A stretch of DNA of 64,000 nucleotides from Sphingobacterium phlebotomi (GCF_008180195.1 NZ_VTAV01000001.1:806001-870000), one strand, 5' to 3'; shown: positions 1 through 8,945, counted from the first letter of the stretch. Notes: generated from the sequence alone by a model not told the origin. Program-made: numbers and translations.

Positions 1-521
1 AATATGAGTTGGCAAAAAAGCTTAAAGTTTCGTATGATGTGGTGGTCGATATGTTGCGAGGACTTCAACAATTGGGGGTAGCTTCTTATCTCCCTAAAAC
101 GGATGCTCCTCAATTGGAATTTCTTCAAGCACGTGTAGATTATAAACATCTCTTTATCGATACGTCCTTTATTGATGAAAGAAAGGATATTAAAGAACAA
201 CAAATAAAAGCTATTTATACTTATCTTGACACGAAGAACTGCCGAAGTATAGCGTTGCAGACCTATTTTGGAGAAAAGGACGAGACATTTTGTGGTGTTT
301 GTGATTTATGTCTAATGCGCCAGTATCGTGAAGATATACAGGAGAAATTACAGGAAGAAATAAAAACCGTATTATTGGCTGGTGAAAAAGACGTAAAGAG
401 GCTTGTAGATGAATTAACACTTGGCGACGACGACACGAAGCTACACGTAATTCGATTACTTCTGGATAAACAGCAGGTTATCTTACGGGATAACTTGTAT
501 CGTTGGAATAGTGATTTTTAG
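1..521 (+). CDS. recQ: ATP-dependent DNA helicase RecQ, C-terminal part (5' end outside window)
   Basis: The frame is already open at the window edge (first full codon at base 3), so only about 173 C-terminal residues are present and the helicase core lies upstream. A helical segment is followed by the RecQ zinc-binding signature: CRS, then YFGE, then CGVCDLC, giving four cysteines. A short winged-helix-like tail ends in RWNSDF. RecQ proteins unwind DNA 3'-5' during repair and fork restart. The TTG at base 9 is an internal Leu codon rather than a start. The stop lies inside a terminator hairpin shared with the convergent hydrolase gene. The family is clear from the zinc motif; which RecQ paralogue it is cannot be told from the tail. 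Confidence 0.85.
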   Translation, partial: YELAKKLKVSYDVVVDMLRGLQQLGVASYLPKTDAPQLEFLQARVDYKHLFIDTSFIDERKDIKEQQIKAIYTYLDTKNCRSIALQTYFGEKDETFCGVCDLCLMRQYREDIQEKLQEEIKTVLLAGEKDVKRLVDELTLGDDDTKLHVIRLLLDKQQVILRDNLYRWNSDF

Positions 522-547
522 GGCGGGGGTAAACCCTGCCCTAAAAA
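515..547. terminator. Bidirectional intrinsic terminator between recQ and the SGNH hydrolase
   Basis: TTTTTAGGGC (515-524) pairs perfectly with GCCCTAAAAA (538-547), with further G/C pairing inside. Flanking A and T runs let it act on both strands. It overlaps the recQ stop codon and lies 3 bases from the end of the convergent hydrolase gene. Confidence 0.8.
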
Positions 548-549
548 TA

Positions 550-1302
550 TTATTTAATCAAGCTTAGCCAAGCTTCTGCCATGAGGTTGGCGCCCGCTAG
601 GGAAGTGTGCACACCGTCTGTTGTCCAATAATCGCCAGCACCATGGTTTGCCGCTTTATCGAATACCGATTGATAAGGTAGAAATGTTGCATTATACTCC
701 TTTGCTATTTCCTTTGCCGCTTGTTGATAACCCAGAAAGTCGGGATACCAAGCATCTGTGACGTGCTTTACACCCTTGACCCCGAATGGTTCACCAATAA
801 TCAATTTAACTTGTGGAAGTTGTTTTAACGTCGTGTCTAACAATTGTTGGTATTGTTGTTTGTATTGTTGTGGTGTATTTTGAGCGCCCCTGTCTATCGT
901 GCGCCAAAAATCGTTTACACCAATAAGAATGCTTAATATCGTCGGACGGAGCTGAATAGCATCGGTATCCCATCTGCTGATAAGATCTGGTACTCTATTT
1001 CCGCTGATGCCCCGATTATAAACCTGTATGTTTTTATCCGCATATTTATTTAGCAGCGTGGCGGCGGCCATCATCGCATATCCATGACCAAATGCGCTCG
1101 TATCATTTGGTTTTAAATTATCGCGTTTGCGCCCCGTATCGGTGATAGAATCACCTTGAAATAGGATGACGTCATTTTGTTCTATGCGTAACTTACCACC
1201 TTTTGCTAAGTTGTTTTCTGCCGCAAATAATGCTTTTGTGCCTACAGTGGCCGCTCCTAAGGTGAGGAGGCTTTTCGCTAAGAATTTTCTTCTGGTTTCC
1301 AT
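550..1302 (-). CDS. SGNH/GDSL-type hydrolase with Tat signal
   Basis: 250 residues. The N-terminus (TRRKFLAK, then a hydrophobic run to about residue 27) fits a twin-arginine signal, so export of a folded enzyme is likely. The SGNH blocks are visible: block I GDSITD at residues 50-55, block II Gly in NRGISGNR (about 97-103), block III GVND with Asn130, and block V DGVH with Asp229 and His232. Family members hydrolyse ester bonds, often removing acetyl or acyl groups from carbohydrates or lipids; the substrate cannot be inferred here. The gene stands alone, convergent with recQ and downstream of an aminotransferase on the same strand. Confidence 0.88.
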   Translation of the reverse strand: METRRKFLAKSLLTLGAATVGTKALFAAENNLAKGGKLRIEQNDVILFQGDSITDTGRKRDNLKPNDTSAFGHGYAMMAAATLLNKYADKNIQVYNRGISGNRVPDLISRWDTDAIQLRPTILSILIGVNDFWRTIDRGAQNTPQQYKQQYQQLLDTTLKQLPQVKLIIGEPFGVKGVKHVTDAWYPDFLGYQQAAKEIAKEYNATFLPYQSVFDKAANHGAGDYWTTDGVHTSLAGANLMAEAWLSLIK

Positions 1303-1338
1303 ATAAAATGAAGGTTTAAGAAAACCAAGTTAGGTTTT

Positions 1339-2526
1339 TCAAACGAATTTTTCAACCCCTTGTCGTATTATTTCACAGGCATGTTTTATTTCGCCTTCTG
1401 ATATCGTAAGTGGGGGGGCTACGCGTAAGGCGGTTTCACAATGTAAATACCAATCGATCATCACACCGTGCTCAGCACAAAAGCTGCTCACCTGATACAC
1501 CTGTTCAAAGGTTTCCAATTGCAGGCACATCATTAATCCCATTCCTCTAATCTCTTTTATTTTAGGATGGTTCAACTCCTCGCCAAATAAAGTAGCTTTT
1601 GTTTCCACTGTGTCCAGCAGTTTTTCATTTTGGATGACCCGTAAAGAAGCTAATGCAGCAGCACAGCTTACCGGATGCCCCCCGAAAGTAGTGATATGCC
1701 CTAGCATAGGGTTGTCTTTGATGACATCCATGATTTCTTTTCGTGCAACAAATGCGCCGAGCGGCATACCACCTCCAATACCTTTCGCTAACATCAAAAT
1801 ATCTGGTACGATCCCAAAATGCTCAAAAGCAAACATCTTTCCGGTTCTCCCAAAACCTGTTTGTATTTCATCAAAAATCAGAATAGCACCCGTTTCGTCA
1901 CATTTTCTCCGGAGTGTCTGCATATATTCCGTAGACGGAACACGTACACCTGCCTCTCCTTGGATAGCTTCTACGATAACCGCTGCGGTTTGTTTTGTGA
2001 TGATGTCTAAACTGCTTGTGTTATTGAATTGGATAAATTCTATTTCGGGAAGTAGGGGAGCATAAGCTTCTTGATATGCAGGATTGCCGATTAAACTTAA
2101 AGCCCCCTGTGTGCTACCATGGTATGCTTTTTCAGCAGCAATAATCTGCCGGCGTCCAGTGTACTTCTTTGCGATTTTCATGGACCCTTCGACAGCCTCT
2201 GCTCCACTGTTCGTGAGATAGACAGAGCCGAAAGAAGGGGGGAGAGTAGAAAGTAATTCGGTAGCAAACTGCACCTGCGGCGCTTGTACAAATTCACCGT
2301 ACACAGTAACATGGAGATATTTTTCCAATTGCTGTTGGATTGCCGATAATACTTTGGGATGGCGATGTCCGATGTTACTGACGTTAAATCCGGATACGAG
2401 GTCCAAATAACGTTCACCGTTTGGCCCATATAAGTAAACGCCTTCGGCTTTTACGATTTCGAATAGACGGGGAGACGAAGACGTTTGGGCCGTATTTTTA
2501 AGAAAAAGCTCTCTGTTGCTGATCAT
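1339..2526 (-). CDS. Class III PLP-dependent aminotransferase (ornithine/acetylornithine-type)
   Basis: 395 residues, the usual length for subgroup III aminotransferases. Visible signatures are NSGAEAVEGSMKIAK (cofactor-phosphate region), FDEIQTGFGRTG (Asp that contacts the PLP pyridine) and MLAKGIGGGMPLGAF (Schiff-base Lys). The family moves an omega- or alpha-amino group to 2-oxoglutarate; ornithine, acetylornithine or 4-aminobutyrate are all possible substrates. No arginine-pathway genes adjoin it, so no gene symbol is given. It lies 15 bases downstream of the small secreted protein at 2542 and could be read through from the sigma-factor operon. Confidence 0.85.
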   Translation of the reverse strand: MISNRELFLKNTAQTSSSPRLFEIVKAEGVYLYGPNGERYLDLVSGFNVSNIGHRHPKVLSAIQQQLEKYLHVTVYGEFVQAPQVQFATELLSTLPPSFGSVYLTNSGAEAVEGSMKIAKKYTGRRQIIAAEKAYHGSTQGALSLIGNPAYQEAYAPLLPEIEFIQFNNTSSLDIITKQTAAVIVEAIQGEAGVRVPSTEYMQTLRRKCDETGAILIFDEIQTGFGRTGKMFAFEHFGIVPDILMLAKGIGGGMPLGAFVARKEIMDVIKDNPMLGHITTFGGHPVSCAAALASLRVIQNEKLLDTVETKATLFGEELNHPKIKEIRGMGLMMCLQLETFEQVYQVSSFCAEHGVMIDWYLHCETALRVAPPLTISEGEIKHACEIIRQGVEKFV

Positions 2527-2541
2527 GGATTCTCCGCAAAC

Positions 2542-3000
2542 TCAACGGTTTCTTCTTTGTAATTCTTTGTAAAGTAATTCCCGGAAGTTCTGTTCAACTT
2601 CGAAAAATTGGGATGCTCTTGCTGACCCGATTACTTCGGCAAACTTTTTCCGATATTCCTTTTTGATATCCAATTCTTTGGCATCATAAGAGAGTACATC
2701 TCGTTTTTCAGACCTATCCGATCTATTAAAAGAGTTTACCCCTCTTGGAGATGGTGTCGTCGTACTAGCATTTTCTTTTTTCTGCGATCGAATAGCCCAC
2801 ACTTCTTTGCTATATTGATTATAAATCGGGAAGAAACGCTGTGCTTCAGCAGGCGTTAAGTTAAGCTCTTTCGTGATATAGGCAATTTTTTCGCTCTCAA
2901 TCGCGGCAAATCGTTTGGAATCCCGAGGCTGCGCGCCCGCCGACAGTATACATAATATAACTGCACCAATTGTGACAAATAAATGTTTAAAACGTAACAT
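2542..3000 (-). CDS. Small exported helical protein, Spy/CpxP-like
   Basis: 152 residues with a cleavable signal peptide (hydrophobic run to about residue 20, ending SAGAQ). The mature part is charged and helical. It contains TKELNLTPAEAQRFFPIYNQY, which resembles the LTxxQ-type segments of periplasmic Spy/CpxP and metal-sensor proteins; this likeness is weak. It overlaps the anti-sigma-like gene by one base, so it is probably the third gene of the ECF sigma operon and may be an envelope-stress effector. Specific function unknown. Confidence 0.7.
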   Translation of the reverse strand: MLRFKHLFVTIGAVILCILSAGAQPRDSKRFAAIESEKIAYITKELNLTPAEAQRFFPIYNQYSKEVWAIRSQKKENASTTTPSPRGVNSFNRSDRSEKRDVLSYDAKELDIKKEYRKKFAEVIGSARASQFFEVEQNFRELLYKELQRRNR

Positions 3001-3824
3001 TATAACGCATAATTTAAATAGTCTTCAATATCATTCTCCTTTACGTGCGTACAAATCCCTTCAGAATCATGGGGATGGGAATGGTCGATGCATTCCATGA
3101 TATAAAGAATATCATGACTATCATTCAAAGCACTTAGATAATTAATGATCTCGTCATCGGGAATAGAAGACAGATGTGATTCGCTGAAACTTCCTTGAGC
3201 TTCGTTGTTGACGCTGTTGTATGAAGCAACTCCAATCACAACAGCAACACAGGCTGCTGCTACATACTGAATCCATTTGTTGAAATTCAGCCTTCGCACA
3301 ATTGTTTTTTGTCTTTCTTTCCCCGCCGTTTGCGCAACAATCGTATCTTTCAGTAGTCCGGCATAATCTTCTGGAATCGTAAAGCCATCAGCAGGTACCT
3401 GCTCCTTTAGCTTATCTTCAAATATTTTAGCTTGAATATGCGCTGACAAGTTTTCGAAATAGCCCATAGGAACATCGAACACATCTTGTTTTACAACAGC
3501 TTCTAATCTTGTTTGGGCAAGAATCTTATCCGATAAATCGTCAAAGTATCCTTTAGGAACATCCCATTCTCGATGTGCAGTACCTTTATACTGCTCCATT
3601 TTGATTTGGAGTTGTATGTTGTCTGTTAATCGAGAAAAGTAGGATTCCGGTACGGAGAAACCTGTCTTTTCTGCATTTGATAAACGATCTAAACGTGCTT
3701 GAGACAGAACCGAAAAGGAGAGTTGGTCAAAATAACTTTCAGGTACCACAAAGGGATTTACACGTAATGATCCCGGTAGGTTTAAGCCATCCATTTCATC
3801 GTAATATGTGTTGTCTTCCTTCAT
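3000..3824 (-). CDS. Anti-sigma-factor-like membrane protein with five YF repeats
   Basis: 274 residues from the ATG at 3824 (an in-frame GTG lies two codons earlier at 3830). The cytoplasmic N-terminal half carries five spaced repeats of the form (V/I)P-x-x-Y-F/A-x-x-L: VPESYFDQLS, VPESYFSRLT, VPKGYFDDLS, VPMGYFENLS and IPEDYAGLLK. One transmembrane segment (about residues 185-203) follows, then a short acidic tail. It lies 35 bases downstream of the ECF sigma gene and overlaps the next gene by one base. This layout suggests a membrane anti-sigma factor that binds the sigma factor through its N-terminal region. The role is inferred from position; no zinc HxxxCxxC motif is seen. Confidence 0.7.
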   Translation of the reverse strand: MKEDNTYYDEMDGLNLPGSLRVNPFVVPESYFDQLSFSVLSQARLDRLSNAEKTGFSVPESYFSRLTDNIQLQIKMEQYKGTAHREWDVPKGYFDDLSDKILAQTRLEAVVKQDVFDVPMGYFENLSAHIQAKIFEDKLKEQVPADGFTIPEDYAGLLKDTIVAQTAGKERQKTIVRRLNFNKWIQYVAAACVAVVIGVASYNSVNNEAQGSFSESHLSSIPDDEIINYLSALNDSHDILYIMECIDHSHPHDSEGICTHVKENDIEDYLNYAL

Positions 3825-3859
3825 AGTCACTTGTTTAGAGTCAAAAAGCCTGTTAGGGT

Positions 3860-4405
3860 TTAATCGTGTGATGTAAAAAAGTGCTCTATTTTTTTAACTG
3901 CCAGATGATAAGAGGCCTTTAATGCTCCGACACTCGTGCCTAGAATCTCTGATATTTCATCGTATTTGAGATCCTCGAAATATTTCATGTTGAATACCAA
4001 CCGTTGTTTATCAGGAAGTGTCAAAAGCGCCTGTTGCAATTTCATCTGTGCTTGATCACCATTAAAATAACTTCCTTCCGTTAATGTTTCTGCCAGATAA
4101 GCAGAGCTATCGTCGTCTAACGAAAAACTCTGCTTCTGTTTTTTTCTGTTCAGAAAAGTGATGCATTCATTTGTAGCTATACGGTACAGCCAGGTATAAA
4201 GTTGGGAATCTTCTCGAAATTTTTCGAGGTTTCGCCATACTTTAATGAATACATCCTGTACGACATCGTCCGCATCATCATGATCAATAACCATTCGACG
4301 GACGTGCCAATATATTTTTTGTTGGTATTTTTTGAGCAAATAGCCAAACGCCTCTTCGCGTGTGCGTTCATCAGCAAATTTTGATATAATTAAGGCGTCT
4401 TCCAT
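3860..4405 (-). CDS. ECF-type RNA polymerase sigma-70 factor
   Basis: 181 residues, a typical ECF length. Region 2 is seen at about residues 28-78 (DDVVQDVFIKVWRN, then TWLYRIATNECITFL), which contacts core polymerase and the -10 element. Region 4 is at about 128-175 (LPDKQRLVFNMKY, then YDEISEILGTSVGALKASYH), the -35-binding helix-turn-helix. Regions 1.1 and 3 are absent, as expected. It is the first gene of a three-gene unit with the YF-repeat membrane protein and the small exported protein, so it probably responds to an envelope signal. Confidence 0.93.
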   Translation of the reverse strand: MEDALIISKFADERTREEAFGYLLKKYQQKIYWHVRRMVIDHDDADDVVQDVFIKVWRNLEKFREDSQLYTWLYRIATNECITFLNRKKQKQSFSLDDDSSAYLAETLTEGSYFNGDQAQMKLQQALLTLPDKQRLVFNMKYFEDLKYDEISEILGTSVGALKASYHLAVKKIEHFFTSHD

Positions 4406-4418
4406 TTATTCTTCGCAA

Positions 4419-5372
4419 CTATTTTCTAGTAATTACTTTTCTTGCTGCTGCTACGATAGAAGCTGCATTAAGTCCATACTTCTCCATAAGCTGAGCCGGC
4501 TTGCCGGATTCACCAAAGCTGTCGTTGACCGCGACAAATTCTTGTGGAGTAGGTTTCTTCGTTGCCAAAAGTTGTGCTATGCTGTCGCCCAAACCGCCTA
4601 AACGGTTGTGTTCTTCTGCTGTAACTACACAGCCTGTTTTAGTAACCGATTTCAGGACAGCTTCCTCATCTAGGGGTTTAATCGTGTGGATATTGATGAT
4701 TTCGGCGTTAATGCCTAGTTTCTCCAGTTCCTCACCTGCCTGGATGGCCTCCCAAACCAAATGTCCGGTAGCAATGATAGTCACATCCGTTCCCTCGTTT
4801 AACAGGATTGCTTTACCGATTTCAAATGTTTGGTCGGCAGGGGTAAAGTTAGGTACAACCGGACGGCCAAAGCGTAAGTACGCAGGACCATGATGGTTAA
4901 CCAAAGCTAAGGTAGCCGCTTTCGTCTGGTTAAAGTCGCAAGGATTGATTACAGTCATTCCAGGAAGCATCTTCATCAATCCGATGTCTTCGAGGATCTG
5001 GTGAGTAGCACCGTCTTCACCCAGTGTTAATCCGGCGTGAGAAGCACATATCTTTACGTTTTTGTCCGAGTAGGCAATGGACTGTCTAATCTGGTCGTAT
5101 ACACGGCCCGTTGAAAAGTTAGCAAATGTACCCGTAAAAGGAATCTTGCCACCAATAGTCAACCCAGCTGCAATGCCCATCATATTGGCTTCCGCGATTC
5201 CAATCTGGAAGAAACGCTCTGGAAACTCCTTGATAAAATCGTTCATCTTTAACGACCCGATCAAATCGGCACAGAGTGCCACCACCTGTTCATTCTGTCT
5301 TCCTGCTTCCAATAGACCAGCACCGAATCCAGAACGCGTATCTTTTGATTCTGTATATGTATATTTTTTCAT
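4419..5372 (-). CDS. Transketolase, C-terminal subunit
   Basis: 317 residues covering the pyrimidine-binding and C-terminal domains of transketolase. It shows the Pyr-domain region ending in GIAEANMMGIAAGL, with the Glu that activates thiamine diphosphate, and later GEDGATHQILEDIG. Paired with the N-terminal subunit 10 bases upstream, it makes an active two-chain transketolase that moves two-carbon units between sugar phosphates in the non-oxidative pentose phosphate pathway. Split transketolases are common in Bacteroidota and archaea. The gene end lies 14 bases from the sigma-factor start on the same strand. Confidence 0.93.
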   Translation of the reverse strand: MKKYTYTESKDTRSGFGAGLLEAGRQNEQVVALCADLIGSLKMNDFIKEFPERFFQIGIAEANMMGIAAGLTIGGKIPFTGTFANFSTGRVYDQIRQSIAYSDKNVKICASHAGLTLGEDGATHQILEDIGLMKMLPGMTVINPCDFNQTKAATLALVNHHGPAYLRFGRPVVPNFTPADQTFEIGKAILLNEGTDVTIIATGHLVWEAIQAGEELEKLGINAEIINIHTIKPLDEEAVLKSVTKTGCVVTAEEHNRLGGLGDSIAQLLATKKPTPQEFVAVNDSFGESGKPAQLMEKYGLNAASIVAAARKVITRK

Positions 5373-5382
5373 TATATGCGAA

Positions 5383-6231
5383 TTAATAATCTCCTAAGGT
5401 TTCCGCATTCTGTGCCAATGCAGACGCTAGTTGTTCGTCGTTAGGGGCAATACCATGCCATTTGTGTGAGCCCATCATAAAGTCTACCCCATTACCCATT
5501 TCGGTATGCAATAGTATCATGATAGGTTTACCTTTTCCAGAACGTGATTTAGCTTCGTCCAAACCTTGGATAACAGATGCCATATCATTTCCTTGTTCTA
5601 CTTCCAACACGTCCCAGCCAAAAGCCTCCCATTTTGCGCGGAGGTTTCCTAGAGACAATACTTCTTCTGTAGCACCATCAATCTGTGCGCCATTATAATC
5701 TATAGCAGCAATGATGTTGTCCATTTTGTTGTGTGGAGCATACAAAGCAGCTTCCCACACTTGACCTTCTTGCAACTCGCCATCACCCATCAACACGTAT
5801 ACCAAACTATTGTCTTTATTCAGTTTCTTGGCTTGAGCAGCGCCGATAGCAACAGATAGACCTTGTCCTAATGAGCCTGACGCAATACGGATGCCTGGTA
5901 ATCCTTCGTGTGTGGTAGGGTGGCCTTGGAGACGTGAGTCAATTTTTCTAAACGTGCTAAGCTCACTTACGGGGAAATATCCCGCACGAGCTAGGGTGCT
6001 ATAGAAAACGGGTGAAATGTGCCCATTCGATAAGAAAAATAAATCTTCTCCAATGCCGTCCATATTAAAGGAAGGGTCATGTTTCATCGCATAGAAGTAC
6101 AACGCTACAAAATAATCCGTACAGCCAAGCGAGCCTCCGGGGTGTCCCGACTGACAAGCATGTACCATACGAACAATGTCACGTCTTACCTGTGAAGCGG
6201 TCTGTTCTAGTTTGTTGATATCTGCACTCAT
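5383..6231 (-). CDS. Transketolase, N-terminal subunit
   Basis: 282 residues, the PP (thiamine-diphosphate-binding) domain. Visible are ACQSGHPGGSLGCTD near residue 30, SLGQGLSVAIGAA near 122 and GDGELQEGQVWEA near 150; GDG...N is the cofactor/metal-binding motif, here completed by IDYNGAQIDG. It is the first gene of the pair, with the C-terminal subunit starting 10 bases after its stop. Both chains are needed for activity. Confidence 0.93.
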   Translation of the reverse strand: MSADINKLEQTASQVRRDIVRMVHACQSGHPGGSLGCTDYFVALYFYAMKHDPSFNMDGIGEDLFFLSNGHISPVFYSTLARAGYFPVSELSTFRKIDSRLQGHPTTHEGLPGIRIASGSLGQGLSVAIGAAQAKKLNKDNSLVYVLMGDGELQEGQVWEAALYAPHNKMDNIIAAIDYNGAQIDGATEEVLSLGNLRAKWEAFGWDVLEVEQGNDMASVIQGLDEAKSRSGKGKPIMILLHTEMGNGVDFMMGSHKWHGIAPNDEQLASALAQNAETLGDY

Positions 6232-6309
6232 TTTGAAATATAATGTTTCGGTTATTTTGGCTGTAAAGTTAATGATTTTTAACAGAGTAGCTGATAAAAA
6301 GCGTAACTA

Positions 6310-6341
6310 AAAAAGGGAAGATTGTACAATCTTCCCTTTTT
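6310..6341 (-). terminator. Intrinsic terminator after the NifU-family gene
   Basis: A perfect 15-base stem, AAAAAGGGAAGATTG (6310-6324) with its complement (6327-6341) and a minimal loop. On the minus strand it ends in a U run, right after the NifU-family stop at 6359. Confidence 0.85.
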
Positions 6342-6358
6342 CTGCTTCTTATTTTGGG

Positions 6359-6913
6359 TTACAGTGCTTCGGCGACTACTTCTTCTACTTCCGGTACCAT
6401 TCTTTTAAGCAAGCCTTCAATCCCAGCCTTTAAGGTAATAGTCGAGGAAGGACAACCACTGCAAGAACCCCGTAGCTCCACAGTTACAACACCGTTATCA
6501 AATGATCTATAGGCAATAGCGCCCCCGTCCTGTTCTACGGCCGGGCGAACGTAGTCATGCAAAACTTGTTGTATTTTTACTTCTACTTCTGTTCCTTCAA
6601 AGTTTATCTCTTCGGAATGTTCGACTGGTTTAACGGTTAATTCCGATTCGACGGCTCCTTTGACAAAGTCTTTTAACAAAGGTTCGATATCAGACCATTC
6701 TACTCCTTCGCTTTTTGTAACAGTTACGAAATTACTCGCAAAAAAGACACCTTCGACAAAGTTAAACTTGAACAACTCTCGGGCAAAATCGGATTCTTGC
6801 GCTTTTTCCCGATCGGGGTAATCCAAACTGCCGTTAATCAATAACTTATTGACCAAAAACTTCATAGTAGAAGGATTAGGAGTTGATTCTGTATATACGT
6901 TAATTGTTGCCAT
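6359..6913 (-). CDS. NifU/Nfu-family Fe-S cluster carrier
   Basis: 184 residues. The N-terminal Nfu_N domain starts with TESTPNPSTMKF, and the C-terminal NifU domain (about residues 110-184) holds the cluster-binding Cys pair in GSCSGCPSSTITLKAG. Such proteins accept an Fe-S cluster from the assembly machinery and pass it to apo-enzymes in the cytoplasm. The order Nfu_N plus NifU matches the Nfu type rather than the A-type-fused NfuA of enterobacteria, so no symbol is assigned. It is monocistronic, with its own -7 box and terminator. Confidence 0.92.
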   Translation of the reverse strand: MATINVYTESTPNPSTMKFLVNKLLINGSLDYPDREKAQESDFARELFKFNFVEGVFFASNFVTVTKSEGVEWSDIEPLLKDFVKGAVESELTVKPVEHSEEINFEGTEVEVKIQQVLHDYVRPAVEQDGGAIAYRSFDNGVVTVELRGSCSGCPSSTITLKAGIEGLLKRMVPEVEEVVAEAL

Positions 6914-6937
6914 ATTTTTTGTAATCTATATAGTTAA

Positions 6938-6945
6938 CAAATATA
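6938..6945 (-). promoter_or_regulatory. Bacteroidota -7 element upstream of the NifU-family gene
   Basis: TATATTTG on the minus strand, 24 bases before the ATG, fits the Bacteroidota consensus TAnnTTTG. Upstream TTG triplets are present but the spacing is shorter than ideal. Confidence 0.5.
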
Positions 6946-6991
6946 CGCCAAAAATATGCCAATGCAGGTCATTTTGACGTCAAAGCTTATT

Positions 6992-8335
6992 TCATACGCC
7001 TGTATAATTGCTTGGAGCAATCGCTTTGATTTCTTCCTTAATTTCTTCACTTACATTCAGTCCGTCGACAAAAGCCGCAATCGTTTCTTGTGTTACATGT
7101 GTGTTGGTACGTGTTAACTCCTTTAGCGCCTCATAAGGTTTCGGGTATCCTTCTCTTCGCAATATGGTTTGGATAGCTTCCGCCACTACAGCCCAATTGT
7201 TCTCTAAATCAGCTTGGAGGGCAGATTCATTAAGAATGAGCTTTCTCAACCCCCGAAGAGTGGATTTGATGGCGATAATGGTATGCGCAAAGGGAACACC
7301 TATATTGCGTAGTACCGTCGAATCGGTCAAATCGCGTTGTAAGCGTGAAATAGGAAGCTTTGCTGCCAAATGTTCAAATAAAGCATTGGCAATACCTAAA
7401 TTTCCTTCTGCATTTTCAAAATCTATAGGATTTACTTTGTGTGGCATAGCTGATGACCCAATTTGTCCTGCCGTTATTTTTTGTTTGAAATACTCCATGG
7501 AAATATATGTCCACATATCCCGACACAGGTCAATGAGTATATTATTAACACGTTTGAAGGCATCACAACTTGCTGCAAAATTGTCATAATGTTCAATTTG
7601 GGTAGTGGTTTGAGAACGGGAGAGACCCAGTTTTTCATTCACAAATTTGTTGCCGAACGCCACCCAATCCGTAGCCGGATAGGCTATATGATGTGCATTG
7701 AAATTGCCGGTAGCACCACCAAATTTTGCAGAAAGCGGTACTTGTTGTAGCAGCTCCAACTGCTTTTCTATCCGCTCAATGAAAACGTTAACCTCTTTTC
7801 CCAAGCGGGTAGGAGAAGCGGGTTGTCCATGTGTCCTTGCCAACATCGGCACGTCCTGCCATTGTTCGGCAAGTGATTTCAATTCTCCCACCAATTCCTG
7901 CATGCTTGGAAGATACGTTTGGCGCAAGGCCTCTTTCCAGGAATAGGGGATAGCGGTATTGTTTATATCTTGTGAGGTTAGTCCGAAATGGATGAATTCG
8001 AGCGAGTCGTGCAAACCTAGTTTTTCAAACTCGTTCTTTATAAAGTATTCTACTGCCTTAACATCGTGGTTAGTTACTTTCTCCGTATCTTTAATCCATT
8101 GTGCGTTTTCCAAAGAAAAGTTCTGATAAATTTGACGAAGGCGCTCATTGAGTGATCCATCAAAATGTGTTAATTGTGGAACTCCGGATTCACACAATGC
8201 GATAAAGTATTCTACTTCCACTAAAACACGGTATTTAATCAAGGCAAATTCCGAGAAATAGTTTGCGAGTTCTTTTGTATTGTTATGGTAACGTCCATCG
8301 ACAGGAGAGACGGCAGTTAAGGGTGATAAGCTCAT
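6992..8335 (-). CDS. purB: Adenylosuccinate lyase
   Basis: 447 residues from the ATG at 8335; a GTG two codons upstream is a less likely start. The fumarase/aspartase superfamily loop is seen as GSSAMPHKVNPIDFENAEGN, carrying the catalytic Ser. The N-terminal SPVDGRY and the THGQPASPTRLGKE region (active-site His) are typical of the E. coli-type enzyme. It cleaves SAICAR to AICAR and adenylosuccinate to AMP, each with release of fumarate, in purine synthesis. The length matches the E. coli-type PurB clade. Confidence 0.95.
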   Translation of the reverse strand: MSLSPLTAVSPVDGRYHNNTKELANYFSEFALIKYRVLVEVEYFIALCESGVPQLTHFDGSLNERLRQIYQNFSLENAQWIKDTEKVTNHDVKAVEYFIKNEFEKLGLHDSLEFIHFGLTSQDINNTAIPYSWKEALRQTYLPSMQELVGELKSLAEQWQDVPMLARTHGQPASPTRLGKEVNVFIERIEKQLELLQQVPLSAKFGGATGNFNAHHIAYPATDWVAFGNKFVNEKLGLSRSQTTTQIEHYDNFAASCDAFKRVNNILIDLCRDMWTYISMEYFKQKITAGQIGSSAMPHKVNPIDFENAEGNLGIANALFEHLAAKLPISRLQRDLTDSTVLRNIGVPFAHTIIAIKSTLRGLRKLILNESALQADLENNWAVVAEAIQTILRREGYPKPYEALKELTRTNTHVTQETIAAFVDGLNVSEEIKEEIKAIAPSNYTGV

Positions 8336-8442
8336 GATCACGAAAAATAAAAGTTAAAATTAAACATCTGCCTTTCGGGGCAAGATGAAACTACGGAACA
8401 AAAATAATAAAAACTCGAAAAGAAGCACTTCTAGAAAAAAAG

Positions 8443-8468
8443 AAAACCCACACAACTGTGTGGGTTTT
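8443..8468 (-). terminator. Intrinsic terminator after the small lipoprotein gene
   Basis: AAAACCCACACA (8443-8454) pairs with TGTGTGGGTTTT (8457-8468). It lies 25 bases past the lipoprotein stop (minus strand) and ends in U residues. Confidence 0.8.
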
Positions 8469-8493
8469 GAAGTATTTTTTAATACTGTTCGGA

Positions 8494-8712
8494 TTACTGA
8501 ACGTTTTCCAAAGAATCAACGATAGAATCACCTTCAGCTCTAACTGAATCAGCTACGTTTTCTAATGAATCAGCTACGTTTTCAGTAGTGTTTTCGATGC
8601 CTTCAGTTAATGTTTCTGTAGCTTCTTCGTTTTGAGTTTGCTGACCACCACATGATGCGAAAACAATTGTGAACGCTAAACCTAAAAATCCGAATTTGAA
8701 TAAATTTTTCAT
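8494..8712 (-). CDS. Small acidic lipoprotein
   Basis: 72 residues. A hydrophobic signal is followed by the lipobox VFASC, giving Cys20 followed by GGQQ. The mature part is acidic and low in complexity, with repeated units of the form ENVADS (three near-copies, spaced about 7 residues), which suggests a helical or disordered tether. It is the only gene of its transcript, with a well-formed promoter about 140 bases upstream and a terminator. The function is unknown. Confidence 0.75.
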   Translation of the reverse strand: MKNLFKFGFLGLAFTIVFASCGGQQTQNEEATETLTEGIENTTENVADSLENVADSVRAEGDSIVDSLENVQ

Positions 8713-8850
8713 TTTTAATTTTCTATTTTATATTGAAACAAATTTGTTTATTACACGTTAATACCAGCAATTATAAAAGGTAACCCATATTTTTTTGTAA
8801 AAAAATAAAAACGAATTACGTTTATCTACTACGTTTTATAAAAGCTGGGG

Positions 8851-8880
8851 CAAATATAGTAGTGTTTTGCTGAAAAACAA
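8851..8880 (-). promoter_or_regulatory. Promoter of the small lipoprotein gene
   Basis: On the minus strand TTG (8880-8878), a 19-base spacer and TATATTTG (8858-8851) form a textbook Bacteroidota promoter. It implies a leader of roughly 130 bases before the ATG at 8712, long for such a small gene. Confidence 0.75.
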
Positions 8881-8945
8881 CAATAGAAAACATTTTTCAT
8901 AAAAATAATGTTACAATTGAGAAGGAATAATCCAAATAACTGAAC

